DNA of 64,000 bases from Dermatemys mawii (Eukaryota > Chordata > Testudines > Dermatemydidae): contig ML677334.1 in the NCBI GenBank assembly GCA_007922305.1, positions 57,977,967 to 58,041,966 of the forward strand. The letters are read 5' to 3'. The translations under genes and the position numbers were made by a program. A model generated the notes under the pieces. That model was not told where the DNA came from, did not search any database, and saw only the letters and a list, made by a program, of their open reading frames with translations. Positions 34,001 to 49,000 of the stretch are shown here, piece by piece (positions within the stretch are counted from its first letter, which is position 1; each line of letters starts with the position of its first letter).

Positions 34001-37000
34001 GTATCACTTCACCACTGGGGCTGCTTAGCAGTAAACACTAAGACATGATGTAAAGAATGCCTTCATGAGATGACTACTGGGGGGAATTCAGGTATAAGCA
34101 CATAACCCAAATTCAAATACGACCAGAATTAGACCCCTATTTGAATAAGTGTAGGCTCTCATCATTAACACAGTCATTTCTGCACATCATTCCACTTACT
34201 CTAGTTAGTTTCACTTCAATATCTATTGTACTAGTAAAAGAATACAATAGTTAAGATGACAAAGCATTACAAGGAAATGTAGAAATTCTAAAAACAAAAC
34301 AAAAATTTTTTTTGCTAATTAAATCATATCAAGTTTTGTAAATAAAATTTCAAATTTGAAACCTAGACTAGTTCCCTTTATTTTTGTAGTGTAATGCTTA
34401 CCAAAAAATTGACAAGACTGTCAATTCAATAAGAAGTGCATAACCACAAAAGTAGAAGCTACAGGAACACAATTATCAAAATGAAAAAAAAAATTTATAA
34501 GTGCTTTACTTCATTGGTACTACACTAAGTCTCTGATTTCAGCCTTGTTAACTATCCTTTTCCTGCCATACTTTATACCCAACATGTTAACATTTAGAAA
34601 ATTGGGATATGCTACAGACAGAACTAAAAATTAATAACTAAAGCAAAAAGTTTTTATCTGTTCATTCAAATATTGTCATTTTGTAGCATATAGTGTTCAC
34701 TTTCCACCCACTTCTTAATGACTGTTTATGTTGTGATTTTTCTCAGGCTGTGAAGACACAGATATTGTCGATTTCTTCATCATTACTTCTTTCATTAGTT
34801 ACTTAATGAGTTATCTAACAAACATTCCTAGTCATTTTTAAAGCTAAATTATCTATAACAAGCGTAGTCAACACGCAAACCACTGGCCAAATTCAGACTA
34901 TCAAATGTGTTTGAACGGACCCTGAAACCTTTTAGTTTTCCTATTATCATTTTTTTTGTTATTGTTATTTACTCTGGAGTCTGGACCTTAACTATACCTT
35001 GATCAAGAAATTTGGATCTTGAAAAAAGTAACTGACTACTCTGATCTATAGTACTTCATTTTTATTTCATGTGTCCAATTGTCAACTGCTAGAAAATGCT
35101 ATTGTGTTGCAGTTTTACCAATACATTTACAAAAAAAAAAATCTTTTGCTTTATAGCCTGTGTTTGCGTTGAATTTTTCCTTGTTCATGGCAATTTTACT
35201 TTATCACTTCATTTCATCCTTCCACAGAGCACAATCTAAAGAGGATTTTTATTAAAAAAATGGAAAAAAATAGCTTCATAAAGGAATCTTGAAACATTTT
35301 AAAAGCTAACATTAATCAAACCTTTTTTGATGAAATGAGTGATTAAAGGACTCTGGATAATGAAGACTAGTCTTGATAAGGTTAGAAAGCTGTTCTGGTG
35401 TTGGTCTTGTGGGTAGTGAAGTGTTTTCTGGTCGAAAAAACTTTAACAGAACCATTTCTGGTGATTCCTGGAAGACACAAATATTCAGATAGTGTATTTA
35501 TAAAAGTATTTAAAATGAAGTTAACACAACACACCATACCGCAAAGGATTAACCAGACAGAGGTTAACTTGAAGATCTTATTTTCTCCTAAGAACTGTAG
35601 CTTCCAACAGATTACACTATTGTGTCACAATGTTTACAGGAAGCCATTGGGTAAGGAAGTGGTGCAATTCTTATGATTGTGGCGCTATATCACAGGAAGA
35701 CTATTAAATTTCCTTCTCCCAAAATTGCTTTTTTAAACCAATGTGTTAAGAGTTCTGCAAATATGTATTACTGGTAAGATAAAAAAGGAACAATGTTCAC
35801 ACAGTGCACCAAGTTCATCTTGGGTTTTCACAAAAACCCAAACAGCTACAGTGAAAAGTCTATCATGGGGAAGTTGCCACCAAGGATCTATAGGTAGCCA
35901 GGAAAGCCCCCAAAGTGGGTGGCACTGGACAGGAAGGGAACATGTGCTAATACAGTACATTTCTAAAGCTGGAACTTAGGAAGCTCCTCCAGAAATGAAA
36001 GATATCTTTCCCCCACCGACTAGTAGAAAGCCCAAGTGAAGGCAGTGGAGTACTCTCCCCATTGGGGGATATCAACCTCCAGGAGACAGGGGATTAGATG
36101 ATGTGGAAAGGTGTAACTTAAGTGCATCACTGTGGCTGCATCTGGTCCAGAATCTAGATGATGTAGTACTTGTCCAACACCATCCAATCTGTTATCTACT
36201 CCAGACAATGTTACTGATGAGAGGGTCAGCTCTCCACATTCCCTTATGAACCGTTGATGCAGAGTCAATAATTAGTGACATAAAAGGCATTTACAGTAAA
36301 AACATGACTGCAGCTGCTAAGTACAAGGAGTTGATTAATGAATCCCATTTCTGCACTAGATTTAGAAACAGTTCACTGTATTCTTAGCTTATTGCTACAT
36401 TTGTGTCAACAATTTATATTACAATAATTTCTTTAAAACACTGAATACAAAACACTGAGAAACACAATGAGATTGTGACCAGAGTCAGTAAAAGATAGCA
36501 GGGAAAAGCCTGGCCCCCATTGAAGTCAATGGGAGCTTTGCCATTAACTTCAATGGTGTTAGAATTTCACCCAGAAAATTTAAATTATTTGCATTATAGT
36601 GGCATCCCCAGGTCTGGTTGTACTAGGCAAAGGTTATCAGAGGATAGCAAATGCTTGAAAAAAATTAAGATTATGCTCTTTAAACCGAAAGTAATTTGCT
36701 GCACTTGGAGCAGCAACCTAAATGCTCAAGCAGCAAGAAGAATATTATTAAACAATGGAATATAGTTGGAAACTATATTTTTAATTCAGTTGGCATTTCT
36801 GGTCCTGCTGTAATGGAATCCATCTTGCTGAAAGGTGACACCATGTATAACACTGGCTATATTTAGAGACTATAGGACACCATGGAGGGTAGGGAGGGAA
36901 GGTTAGAAGATTTATCTAATTGGAAAATATTCAATATTATCTTGGAGGCATATATCAAACACCCTAGAAATTGCTCTTCCCCCTATAGTCAGTTACCTGT

Positions 37001-40000
37001 TCCAAGTCCTCCCAATCAGAATTCCCGAGTATTTTTTTAAAACCCTATAAAAAACAAATCAAAATTTATCTGGACAGACAAAAATCAATAGGATAAGTTA
37101 CACAAAAACAGGTAGACAATGTAAGTCTGGCATCATTACATTTCATTATTTGATTAATTTAACATGCTTGAAACCCATCGTTCAAAGCAACATTACCTTG
37201 GTACTGAAGGACTGGCAACAGATCGAAATTTGACAATTTAACACCCCTGATTTAAGGTTAGTCTTTTGGTTCCTAAATAAGACATTACTTTGACAACCCA
37301 CTTTGTACCCAGGGGATAAAATACTGGCTACGCTAAAGTCATGGCAAAATTCCCATTGACTTCAACAGGGCCTGGATTCCACCCATAGTTTTTATATTTG
37401 AGAGGAAAGGCTTTCAAAACACAAGCACTCACAGTGCTACTCTCCACTAGCGACATCTCACTGAGTTTCCTTTTTACACATCCTGGAGAGTTTAGGAAAA
37501 TATAAATAAGAAACCATACAATTATAGAGACAAAGTGGGTGAGGTAATATCTTTTAAATGGACTAACAGAAGTTCGTCTCGTAAAAGGTATTCCCTAACC
37601 CACCTTGTTTTTCTAATATCTTGGGACAAACAAAGCTACAACACTACTCCATAAATCACACAATTGTCAACTTGTAGGCAAAATTGATCTCTGCTCACAG
37701 GAACAAATTTAAACAGAATTCTACTAGTATCAATAATGAGGAGTCCAGTGGCACCTTAAAGACTAACAGATTTATTTGGAATCATGGTCTTTCATGGTCT
37801 ATAGTGACGAAGATGTCATCAATATAACACAAGTAGAAGAGGGGCACTAGGAGGCAAGAGCTGAGGAATTCTTCAAGGGCCTCCTTCCTGTGCTCCATAT
37901 GATGATGTAGCGCAAGCAGAGGAAGAGCATAGGGGATGAGAGCTGAGGAAGCATTGTTTTAAGTCAACCATAAAAACGTTATGGGTACCTGCATGGCCCC
38001 ACAGTATGCCAATATTTTTATGACTGACTTAGAATGCTTCCTCAGCTCTCATCCCCGAATGCCCCTCCTCTACATCATCATATGGAACACAGGAAGGATG
38101 CCCTTGAAGAATTCCACCTGGATTTCAGCAATTTCCACTCCACCATCAATCTCAGCCTGCACCAGTTCACACGAGAGATCCACTTCCTGGACACTACCAT
38201 GCAAATTGGTGTTTGTGACCATCACTTCCCTATACTGGAAACCTACTGACCACTATACTTATCTTCATGCCTCCAGCATTCATCCAGGACACATGACACG
38301 ATCCATTGTCTGCAGCCAAGCCCTAAGATACATCTGCATCTGCTCCAATCCCTCAGACAGAAACAAACACCTACAAGATCTTTATCAAGAATTCTTAAAA
38401 CTACAATACCCACCTGGGGAAGTGAGGAAACAGATTGACAGAGCCAGAAGAGTACCCAGAAGTCACCTAGGACAGGAAGAACAAGGAAAACAACAGAACA
38501 CCACTGGCCATCACATACAGGCCCCAGCTAAAACTTCTCCAGCACATCAACCACCATCTACAACCTATCCTGGAAAATGATCCCTCACTCTCACAGATCT
38601 TGGGAGGCAGATCAGTCCTTGCTTACACACAGCCCCCCAACCTGAAGCAAAACTTACCAGCAACTACACACCATACCACAGAAACACTAACGCAGGAATC
38701 CCTTTAACAACCTCGTTGCTTACTCTGTCCCTATATCTACTCTAGTGACAGCAGAGGACCCAGCCACATCAGCCACACCTTCAGGGGCTCATTCTTCTGC
38801 ACATCTACTAATGTGATATATGCCATCATGTGCTTCACTGCCTTGTACATTGGCCAAACTGGACAGTCTCTACATAAAAGAATAAATGGACACAAATGGA
38901 CATCAGGCATGGTAACATACAAAAGCCAGTAGGAGAACACTTCAATCTCCCTGGACATTCAATAACAGATTTAAAAGTAGCCATCCTTCAAAAAAATAAC
39001 CTTCAAAAACAAATTTCAAAGAGAAATTTTGCAGAGCTACAAGTCATTTGCAAACTTAATTTTTGGCTTGAATAGGGACTCGGAGTGGCTGGCTCACTAT
39101 AAAAGCAATTTTTCCTCTCTTGGTATTGACACCTCCTCGTCAATTATTGAGAGTGGACCACATCCGCCTGACTAAACTGGCCTTAACACTGGTTCTCCAC
39201 TTGTTAGGCAACTCCCTTCTCTTCATGTGCCTGTATATTTATGCCTGTATCTCTAATTTTCACTCCATGCATCTGAAGTGGGGTTTTTTACCTGCAGAAG
39301 TTTATGCCCAAATAAATCTGTTAGACATTAAGGTGCCACTGGACTCTGTTGTTTTTGTGGATACAGACTAACACAGCTACCCCTCCTTACTTGGCACTAA
39401 TATCAATAATTCTGTTAAAAGGAGAACCTTTGTATAAACTCAAAAATATTCTTCTAAACAAAAATAATATTGTGGCTAAAATATGCACTAGTGCTAATTG
39501 CACTTTTTCATATAACCCCATTCACGTACATTTGATAAAACGGATTCATACCCAGATTAAATAAATTCTGGCTACTGATCTAAAAAAACCCTCACAAATG
39601 TTTTCATCTATAAATCGTAACTCTCCACTCCAGAACTATGCGTAAGCATCTTCTGCAGAGGCAGGCAGAATGGATTTTTACCATAAATGATATGAATGGT
39701 GGGAGTCAAAAAAGATATGGACAATCAGGATCATTTGAGCTGTTCTAAATTACAGTTTTTGAAAATAAGTTGTTCAATATTACAAGTCAGCACTAAAGGA
39801 ACCAATTATATTACCTCCCACAATTAGCATCCTAAAAAAACAATGGGAACAAGAACATTCAAATATAAAACAACCATTATTCCTATTAGCTGTGAGAATA
39901 ACGGCTGCATCAGAATGATGAAGCTAAGAAACCTCTTTGTTAGACAAATGAATCACAAAAATTGGGAAATCCCACCCATGAATGTTAGCCTTAAAAAGGA

Positions 40001-43000
40001 TTCATATAATTAACATTGGAAACATTGTTACCATTCAACTTCAGATTAACTGAATTAGTTAAAACACATTTTTAACTTTACACAATAGCTGACCTCTGTT
40101 GCTTGTATTTCAAATGAGTTTTACCCCCCACCTGTACTACTAATGATCATGCATCTTATGCTGGTTTCTTCAGAGTGCTTTTAGAATGTTTTTTGCAACC
40201 ACACTAGAATCTCTGCATTAATATTAGCTTATACGAAGTCTAAGAATTAGCGCGTTCAAACTAACTTTAAATTGTTAAGCCAGTGTTAAAGCAGACTTGA
40301 TACATCTGTAAACGTCTCCCAAGCAAGTGTCAACGGGTGCTGCTTTTCAACAAGATGGGTGCCAAGAGGAGGTGAAGGTTTTTTAAAAGCACATTCACCT
40401 TCAACTATTTAAATCAGTTTGAAGTTTTTGTACAATGAACATGATCTCAACAGTTGTTGGGCACCTTTAAGTCCACAGATTTCAAGGGCAACTCCTCCCA
40501 GTCACTTGGCAATGTCTGTGCGCTAGGCACACCTTTTCTGGATAATTTTAAAACCAAGTCTTTTTAACATTAACTGATGTATTTAGCAAAAAGAATACTC
40601 AATATAATTTTACACAAGTCTCATGCAGTTGCAAAGAGAAAAATACATGCTCTTAGCTGAGTTTGAAAGATTGAGATACATAGGAAGGCTGCAGAAGCTG
40701 CAAAGAGAAAGTTCTTGAACCAATTGAGTAAGGCTGTATGGTGGAACAGAGGAAGCAAGAGCTAGAGAGGAAAGAAAAAATCCCAGATTTTAAGTGGTGT
40801 AAAGTACCAGTGAGAGAAAAATAAAGGGATCTGGAGAAATCTGATTAGAATCAGTGAGATCTCATTTCAAACCTCAGATTAAAGCTATTTCCCTTCCTCC
40901 CCAATCCCTGTGTACTTTTTTGCTCTCCTGTGTTAACTTTAAGTACCATTCATACCAACTCCTAATCATTTTTAAATGAAGGCTGAGTGAAAGGTGCTAT
41001 ACAAGATTGCACTGTGTACTTTGCTCAATTCTAATTTAAAATTAATACTTTACAACATTTATCTGGAAGAGTAAACACCACAGATGACATTGATTGGTGT
41101 ATCAAATTCAGCTGTATGGCTTCGATGCAAGATTATGAGAGCAATGGGCTCTGAAAGGTGAACTTTGTAAACTATTAAAAACCAATCTCAGAGGAACCCA
41201 TTTTACTGGTGTGCCCATGCTGTAAAAGAACCCTCTAATAAACACTACAGTACATAAAAACTGCTACACTACTAAATAAACACTGGTATAATAGTATACT
41301 AATATCCACAATATAAAAATGGCAGACTCAAAGTATTTGTCTCGAAATGAGTAGTAGGGAGATCTCCTGCATTCTTTCCATGGCGACTCATGATGTGGAT
41401 GAGAAGTGTTGATCTATTTGTAACATCCTCTTTCTTATAAATTATGTTTAGCTTGAATACCCTATCACTGATCTCCAATTTTATCCTCTAATTTCCTATC
41501 CCATATATGAACTTCACTGGCACAAGCTACCTCCTCTCTCTGATAACTTACAAATAGTCACTTCATAGCTACCAAGTTTGCCCCAAGTTTCCCTTCTCTA
41601 ACCAAACTGCTCCAACCCAGTCTTTGGTCTTGTCTACACTTGGATTTAAAGGTGTGATATTAGCATGTGTTAGCGAACACGTGCTAACACATTTTAAGTG
41701 TCTAGTATAAATAAGGCACACTACCTTTAACTTGTGTTAAACTGGCAGAATTAAAGCCTAGGGGAGAGCTAAAAAATGCATCTTTAAATCCAAGCCTAGG
41801 CAAGGTCACACAGTCTGGGACACAACCTGTATTCAAGTGTATGGCGGGGGCTTGAAACTCTTAACCTCTGGATCATTATCGTGCAGAACCAGTCATCAGC
41901 ATGGAAGCATGTCTTCTGGAATGGTGGCGAAAGTACGAATGTTTAGCATATCTGGCACGTAAACACCTTGCAATGCCAGCTACAAAAATGCCATGTGAAC
42001 ATCTATTCTCACTTTCAGGTGACATTGTAAATAAGCGGGCTGCTCCCATAAATGTAAACAAATGTATTTGTCTGAGCAATTGGCTGAACAAGTAGGAGGA
42101 CTAAGTGGACTTACACACTCTAAAGTTTTACATTATTTTGTTTCTGAGTGCAGTTATATTACCAAAAAAGTCTACATTTCTAAGTTGCACTTTCACAAAA
42201 AAGACTGCATTACAGTATTTAAATGAGGTGAATTGAAAAATATTTTTTTTATAATGCAAATATTTGTAATAAAAATATAAAGCACTGTACACTTTGCATT
42301 CTGTGTTGTAATTGAAATATATTTATTTGAAAATGTATTAAAACATTCAAAAATGTATACAATAAATTTAAATTGGTATATTAACTGTGATTAAAACTGA
42401 TTAATTTTGTAATCAAGTGAATTTGTTTTGAATCGTTTGAATTAACCACAATTGACAGCCCTACTTTTAATTCAAATTGCAACATTATCCAGCCCAATCC
42501 CCTTTCAATCTATTATTTTCTTGCCCTGCGATTTCTTTAGCTTGAATTTCTGCCCATGTGATTATGAAAAAAAATGCTTAGACAAACAGTAAGGAATATT
42601 ATAATAAGGAGAAGTGGCTGAACTTAAATGTGGAAAATTAAAAAGTAAAGGATTTCGGGTTATTGTAGGTTGGGAAACAAAGGGGGAGAAGGCTGAGGCT
42701 GTTGAAAACTGAAGTGAGCCAAGGCAATTATAGCTTTGGAGTAGTCAGATTCTGAGCTTTGGCTAGCTAAAACTGGGCACTGCAGAAGAAAAAGACAGTA
42801 AGACTCCAAGTGTTAAAAAGAGCTTCACTATGGCAGTATTAGAGACAATGGCAAGGAAAGTTCCTACCAATACCTACCTAATTTTCACTGAATTGCAGTA
42901 ATTCCTATGCTATAATGAGTATTTTCATAGATGGACCTTTGTGCAAAAATTTTACGTATTCATGGGCATAGCTGATTCAGTACTAGGATACCTAAGGCAA

Positions 43001-46000
43001 CAGTAGAGCATGAACACTTTTAATAAAGTGTGTGTACAAATGCTAGGTTTATTGCCAAAGCTTGAATTTTGTAGGCCAGACAGCTTTTATTGTAACATTT
43101 CTATTCATATGTTCGGCTGTATTAGTAGTTTGCTTGAATTGATTCTGTTTTATAAATAAAAATCCAACTCTTAGTTTATATTCATAAGTTTCTATTTCTA
43201 ATTTCTGCTTCATATTATTGCTAGAAACTGTATTGTACTGCTTCATTCTTAAAGGTCTTACCACACCTGGTCTAGTTTCCTTTTTTTCCTATCCCCATCT
43301 CTTTTTTGGGCTGCTCAAAGGAAAAAGCTACATTTGGCATTCTTTGATTCTAATTTTATCTCAAGAGCAGTTTCTCACATGTAGACTTGGAGGAGGAGGG
43401 AAAGCGAAGGGGATAAACAAATTCAAAACTGTCTGTTCATTAAAGAGTCTGCTACACTACTGCACGTGAATCAAGTTTTTAAAAAAGCAATGTTGCTTAG
43501 CAACATTAGATGCGTCAGACCACAGCACATGGATGTAGCAGCACTGCCAGTTATAATTTCTATTTATAACCTACTAGAACAAAGTATTAAGACTAAGATG
43601 TGTCAAAACAGATAGCAGATCTAGTCCAATATTCTGCATCCAACAGCAACCAAAACCTAATGTATAATATGAAAGTGAAAACCCTGTCTCCTCATAATGC
43701 ACATATAGACAGCGGTATAATACTGTACATGGAAGGAGAAAAATCTTTCTGATTTCCACAGGGAACAAGCTATGCCCTGAAGGATATGATTTTATTATTC
43801 TTGTGCTAGCTAGGATAGCAAAGAGTGATTTGGAATTCCTAATTTTATGGCCAAAAGCTTAGGGAAGGAAATGTATCTATTTGATGTTGCAAGTGCAATT
43901 TAATCAGTAAGGTAATATGCAGTTATTCATACTGGAATTTGATCAGCACCAGGATAACACTAAGTTTTTAAAAGAGCTCTGCTGGAATTATTATGGACTC
44001 CATGATGTCATCATCTTGGTTTTACAGTCTCCTTGAAAATTACTATGGCTCAATCAGTTGTGGATGATAATTTCCTGCTCGCAACTACTGGAAAGGCAAT
44101 TATATATGCCCAGTTTAGTAGTAGTTGGTCGTTGAAAAAAAAAAAAAACCACCACAAGCCACAAATAAAATGGCACCATAACTGATTTACTGTAGCTCAA
44201 TTTCCCCCCAAGAGACCCTAGAACTATGGCTGAATAATTTCTCCATGAGCAACATGATTCCATCTTGTAATCTCATCTGTTCAGTTACAGACAGTGAGGC
44301 CTATAGTTAATGTTGCCCAACACTTGTAAGCCATTGGTTTCAGATGCTAACTTAAGTCAAAATAGCTTAAATTTGACAAAGTTTTCCATGCCATGTATCT
44401 GCTTAGGGCTGAATTTTTGGAACGTTAGTTTCAGTAAAAATGGTTCAGCCATTTCTCAAAAACAAAGCTACTTTTCAGCATGGCAGAGGTTTTTATTAGT
44501 AGTCACAAAATCCATTATATAAGCTAGTTTCATGGTATGAGGATTACATAAGAACAAAAGGCTTTATAATCTGTGCAATTTTAGATAAAATAGTGAAATA
44601 TTTACATAATAGCTTTTTTTAAAGTACTGACTGGTTACAAGACACTAATAACAAAAACATAGCCATTTCATATCAAAATGGTTAACAACTCAGAAGCCTG
44701 CTCCTCTTAACCTTAAATGGAATTTGGATACCACAGAGGACAGATGTTCTTATAGGTGAGGTACTGGACTGGAACCCAGGAAGATCTGGGTTCAATTTCC
44801 ACATCTGTCACCGACTTTCTACGAGACACAAGGCAAGCCACATACTCTATGCCTCATTTTTCCACCGACAAAATGGAGTTAACAGATCCCATAGAGAGGT
44901 TGTGAGGACAAATTCATTACATCTTCAGATGTTGCACTGACAGCGGCTATGTAAATATCTAGATAGATAACCATATCTTCCTTCAGATGCCATTAGAAAA
45001 AAATTAGTTCTTGTCGTGGTAAGCTAACAGTAAAAATATAGTCAGGCTTGCTATACATTTTTGCAGAAGGGCTCACAGGAAATACATACAATACAGATCT
45101 AAGGGAAAACAAAATTAAGATAGCTAACACGTAAACAAAAACGGGCAGGATAGTGTTACTTAACTTTTAATTACTAAGACTCACCTACCTTTACCTTGCA
45201 CATTACTTGTTTTAAATTCTTCTTCACATTCACAAATACATTTGACTATTCATGTGCTCAGTATTACACTTTGAGTTAATAGTTTTGTACATTATACCAA
45301 TGTTGCACATACACACACACAGATATTCACCAGTCTGTTGCAGACCCAAATTATTCATTTTCTTCTATAGCTGTTTTTGTGATATCAGTGAAAACAGCTA
45401 TTTTAAAATTTAATTACAATGGTAGAAAGATTTTATTGATTGATCTCTCACAATACAGTCTCAGTTTTTCAAGTTATTTCCTCTGATAATTCTATTAATT
45501 CTTATAACTGCTAAGTTTTACAGGGAAAGCTACACTAGAGCACAGTATACTTCAGAATACAAAAGATTCAAATATTTTTATTTAATCCCTTAGTGCAGCA
45601 AAACTCAAGATCCTTATTTTGGAATCAACTCATTTTATTTTACTGCAAGATGACTGGGTCTTTTTTGTGTCAGAGAGAACTCACCCAAGTTTCACTACTA
45701 CTATATTACCAGGTACCTTTCTTACACTAACATGCTGACTTCTCTATTGCCTCTTAATACAATATTGTATTAGAGCTTTGAACTTTTTTTATCCAGTTTA
45801 ATTTTAGTCCTGCAACAAAACTCAAGGAAGCAATTTGTTTAAGGCAATTTTGCAGTTACATTTACATGTGTCATGGGCTGCCTTTTTTCCTTTATCATGA
45901 ACTTAAGTTAACCATTTTGAGGTCCAGTAATTAATGCAACTAAAAATTAAGCAAAGCAAATAGGTGTTAAAACACTTAACTTTAGCTCTTAGTAGATTTA

Positions 46001-49000
46001 TCTGAATATCCTATATTATGTTTGTTTAATTAGGCTTTCACACACTAAAAAACTTATGCATTCAATGACACTCTTCCATGTACTGGCGGTTCCCATTATC
46101 AGCAGATCACTGAAGTACACAACTTTCAAGAAATTATTCAAATCTAGTATGTAAATGTGTATTTATAGAGAATTCTCAGTGCTTATATCAAAGTATAATC
46201 AGGAACTATGCCATATGACAGTACCTAAAATTAAAATTTTATTCACAATCACTTCTGTTGCTTTTATACGTTAACACTTAGCCGATATTACACTAACTCC
46301 CTTCAACATTTCTTGGGTTACGCTGCAGCAGCAGAAAACCTCTATGACTTTGGTTCCCCGGGGTCTGCGGGCCTCTTGTGGTCCAATCAGCACATCACTG
46401 CGGTCCCTGTAACACTTTCAGGGCCATACAGGTAGTATATAATATAGAGTGCAAGTGGCCCACATAACACAGAGCTGCATGTGCGGCCCAAAATGCTAAG
46501 TAGGTTAAGAATCACTGCTCTAAGACCTTAGATGTATTTAACTTTTCTACTGAAGGTTTTGTTTATATAGTTGTCATTTAACAGACTTGAAAGTATGTCA
46601 TCAAAATCAGTCTAAAATTGGCAGATTCCTTTTAATTTGCAAGATGTATACTTGTAAGAACTTTACAAAATAATTACTACAGAATAACTACTACAGAAGC
46701 CTACAAGGTAAGTTCACACACACATTTTGGAATCATACCAACCACTTTGTAAAGGCTTTTGTAAAGCAAGAGGTTTTTAGTACTTCTTTGTATTAGGATT
46801 ACCTTCTTTTGAGGAAAGGAAAAAGCCTCCTTCCCTACTGTATGAAGAAGAACATGATGCTGGCCTTCTAAAATAAGCTGCTTGTTGTCTTCCACAACAT
46901 AAGCCTAAATACAAAGATAAGACATTTAATATTTCTTAATTTGCTACAAACCTCAAAAGGTTATCAAACAATACTACTTTTATAATACAAATTTTAGAAG
47001 TGATAATGATCTTGCATTTATACCACCTTTCATTTAGAAATACTCTAAAGTACATCATAATCTTTACCAACAGATTTACAAAATTATGAATAAAGGAATC
47101 ACTTCCAATAAAGTGCAATTACCTTACAGTAGAAAGCTAAGGAGCTAATTAATCAATCCCATCTAGAACAGTCTTCTCATGTTTCTAATTCAAGGAACTG
47201 CAAAGCATGGGTATGCAGTTTATTTCACAAAAATAATTAACAATAAAATGCACTTTAAACAAAATCTCAGGTGAATTATGTAAAATCTTAGGATACATTG
47301 TAGGTACACTTAAATCAGTTTTGCTCCATTTTGGCATGGTGGTGTATTTTTAGAACTATTTCGACACTGGCAAAGATTACCAGTTGAGTTAATGCTTAGT
47401 TAACACTGCAGCATAAACTCCTGGTTTAACTGTACAATTCAGTATAGCCCTGCTGCATGAGTCACAGTACTGTTCAGCAGAGTTTAAGTTCACAGAGTGG
47501 TCTAATGCTTGATGCCTTGTTCACACTCAGCAAAGCCTTACAAATCTGTTATATTACATATTTGAAGGGAGATTTTATGCAAGCCTCCTGGCAGCTTTTA
47601 AGCTGCTATCGTGGGTGGGAGGAACCTATATTTTCCACTGTCTTTAACAAGGTCCTATTCTGCAGCCTCAGGGCATGGTTACACTTACAGGATTATAGCA
47701 CTTTTGGTTATAGCGGTCCCCACATACAGCAACAGGAATAGCGCTATCGCGTGTCCACGCTTAGATGCGCCAGCGGTATAACATGGCCACATTTGCGGCA
47801 CTTCAGGCAGCATTAAGAACAGCGCATTAGGGCGGGTATCCCACACAGAGCACCTCTTCCCGATCTGGCGCAATGCCTTGTGGTAAGGGGACGTCGCTTG
47901 CGGGGCATTCTGCATCTTGTTCCAACTACCCATGATGCTTCGTGTCATATCCCAGCACTCCCTGTGTTTCTGTCCACCTCAGGTGCCATCTTTCAACAAG
48001 GCGCGCTCCGTCGTCCATTTTCGTGTGCCGCAATGAACTCCAACTGCTGAGGAACATGCTGACAACTGTTGCCAGCACATCTCAGTGTGCAGTGAAGTTA
48101 ATCCTTGACATGCAAGGTGACAGTGATGGGTCTGATGACAAGATCGAGGCGGTGAACGCATTTGACACGAAACTTCTTGTCTCATTAATAGACATGCTCA
48201 CGGCTGCGGAACACCGCTTCTGGGCACGGGAAACGAGCACTGACTGGTGGGATTGATCATGCAAGTCTGGGATGACGAGCAGAGGCTGCGAAACTTTCGC
48301 ATGAGAAAAGCCACTTTCATGGGAACTCGCCCGCGCCCTGCAGCACAAGGACACCAGATTGAGAGTTGCCTTCACAGTGGAGAAGCGGGTGGCTATTGCA
48401 ATCTGGTAGCTGGCCACCCCAGACAGCTACCGATCGGTGGCCAACCACTTTGGGGTGGGAAAGTCGACCGTTGGAGTTGTGTTGATGCAAGTGTGCAGGG
48501 CCATTAATTGCATCCTGCTACGAAAAATCGTGACTGTTGGTAACGTGCATGACATCGTGGCTGGCTTTGAAAAAATGCGTTTCCCTAACTGTGGAGGGAC
48601 GATAGATGGGACAAATATACCTAGTCTGGTGCCCAACCACCTAGCAGAGGAGTACATTAGCCGAAAAGGGTACTTCTCCATGGTTCTCCAAGCGCTTGTG
48701 GATCACTGTGGGCATTTTACTGACATTAATGCAGGCTGGTCTGGAAAGGTGCATGACGCACGCATCTTCCGCAACACCAGCCTGTTCAAGAAGATGCAAG
48801 CCGGGACTTTTTCCCCAGACCAAAGGATCCCCATGGGGGAAGTCGAAATGGCCACCATGATTCTTGGCGACCCCGCTTACCCTTTAATGCCCTGGCTCAT
48901 GAAACCGTACACAGGGAGCCTGGACAGCAGCCAGGAAAGGTTCAACTACAGGCTTAGCTGGTGTCGAATGACTGTGGAGTGTGCTTTTGGGCGTCTCAAA

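Noticed and set aside
46701..46802. Extension of the minus-strand frame beyond the TRAPPC8 exon at 46803
   Set aside because: A gtaatc donor follows the QKK codons directly, and the next exon (ESPEMVLLKFF) continues the protein in phase.
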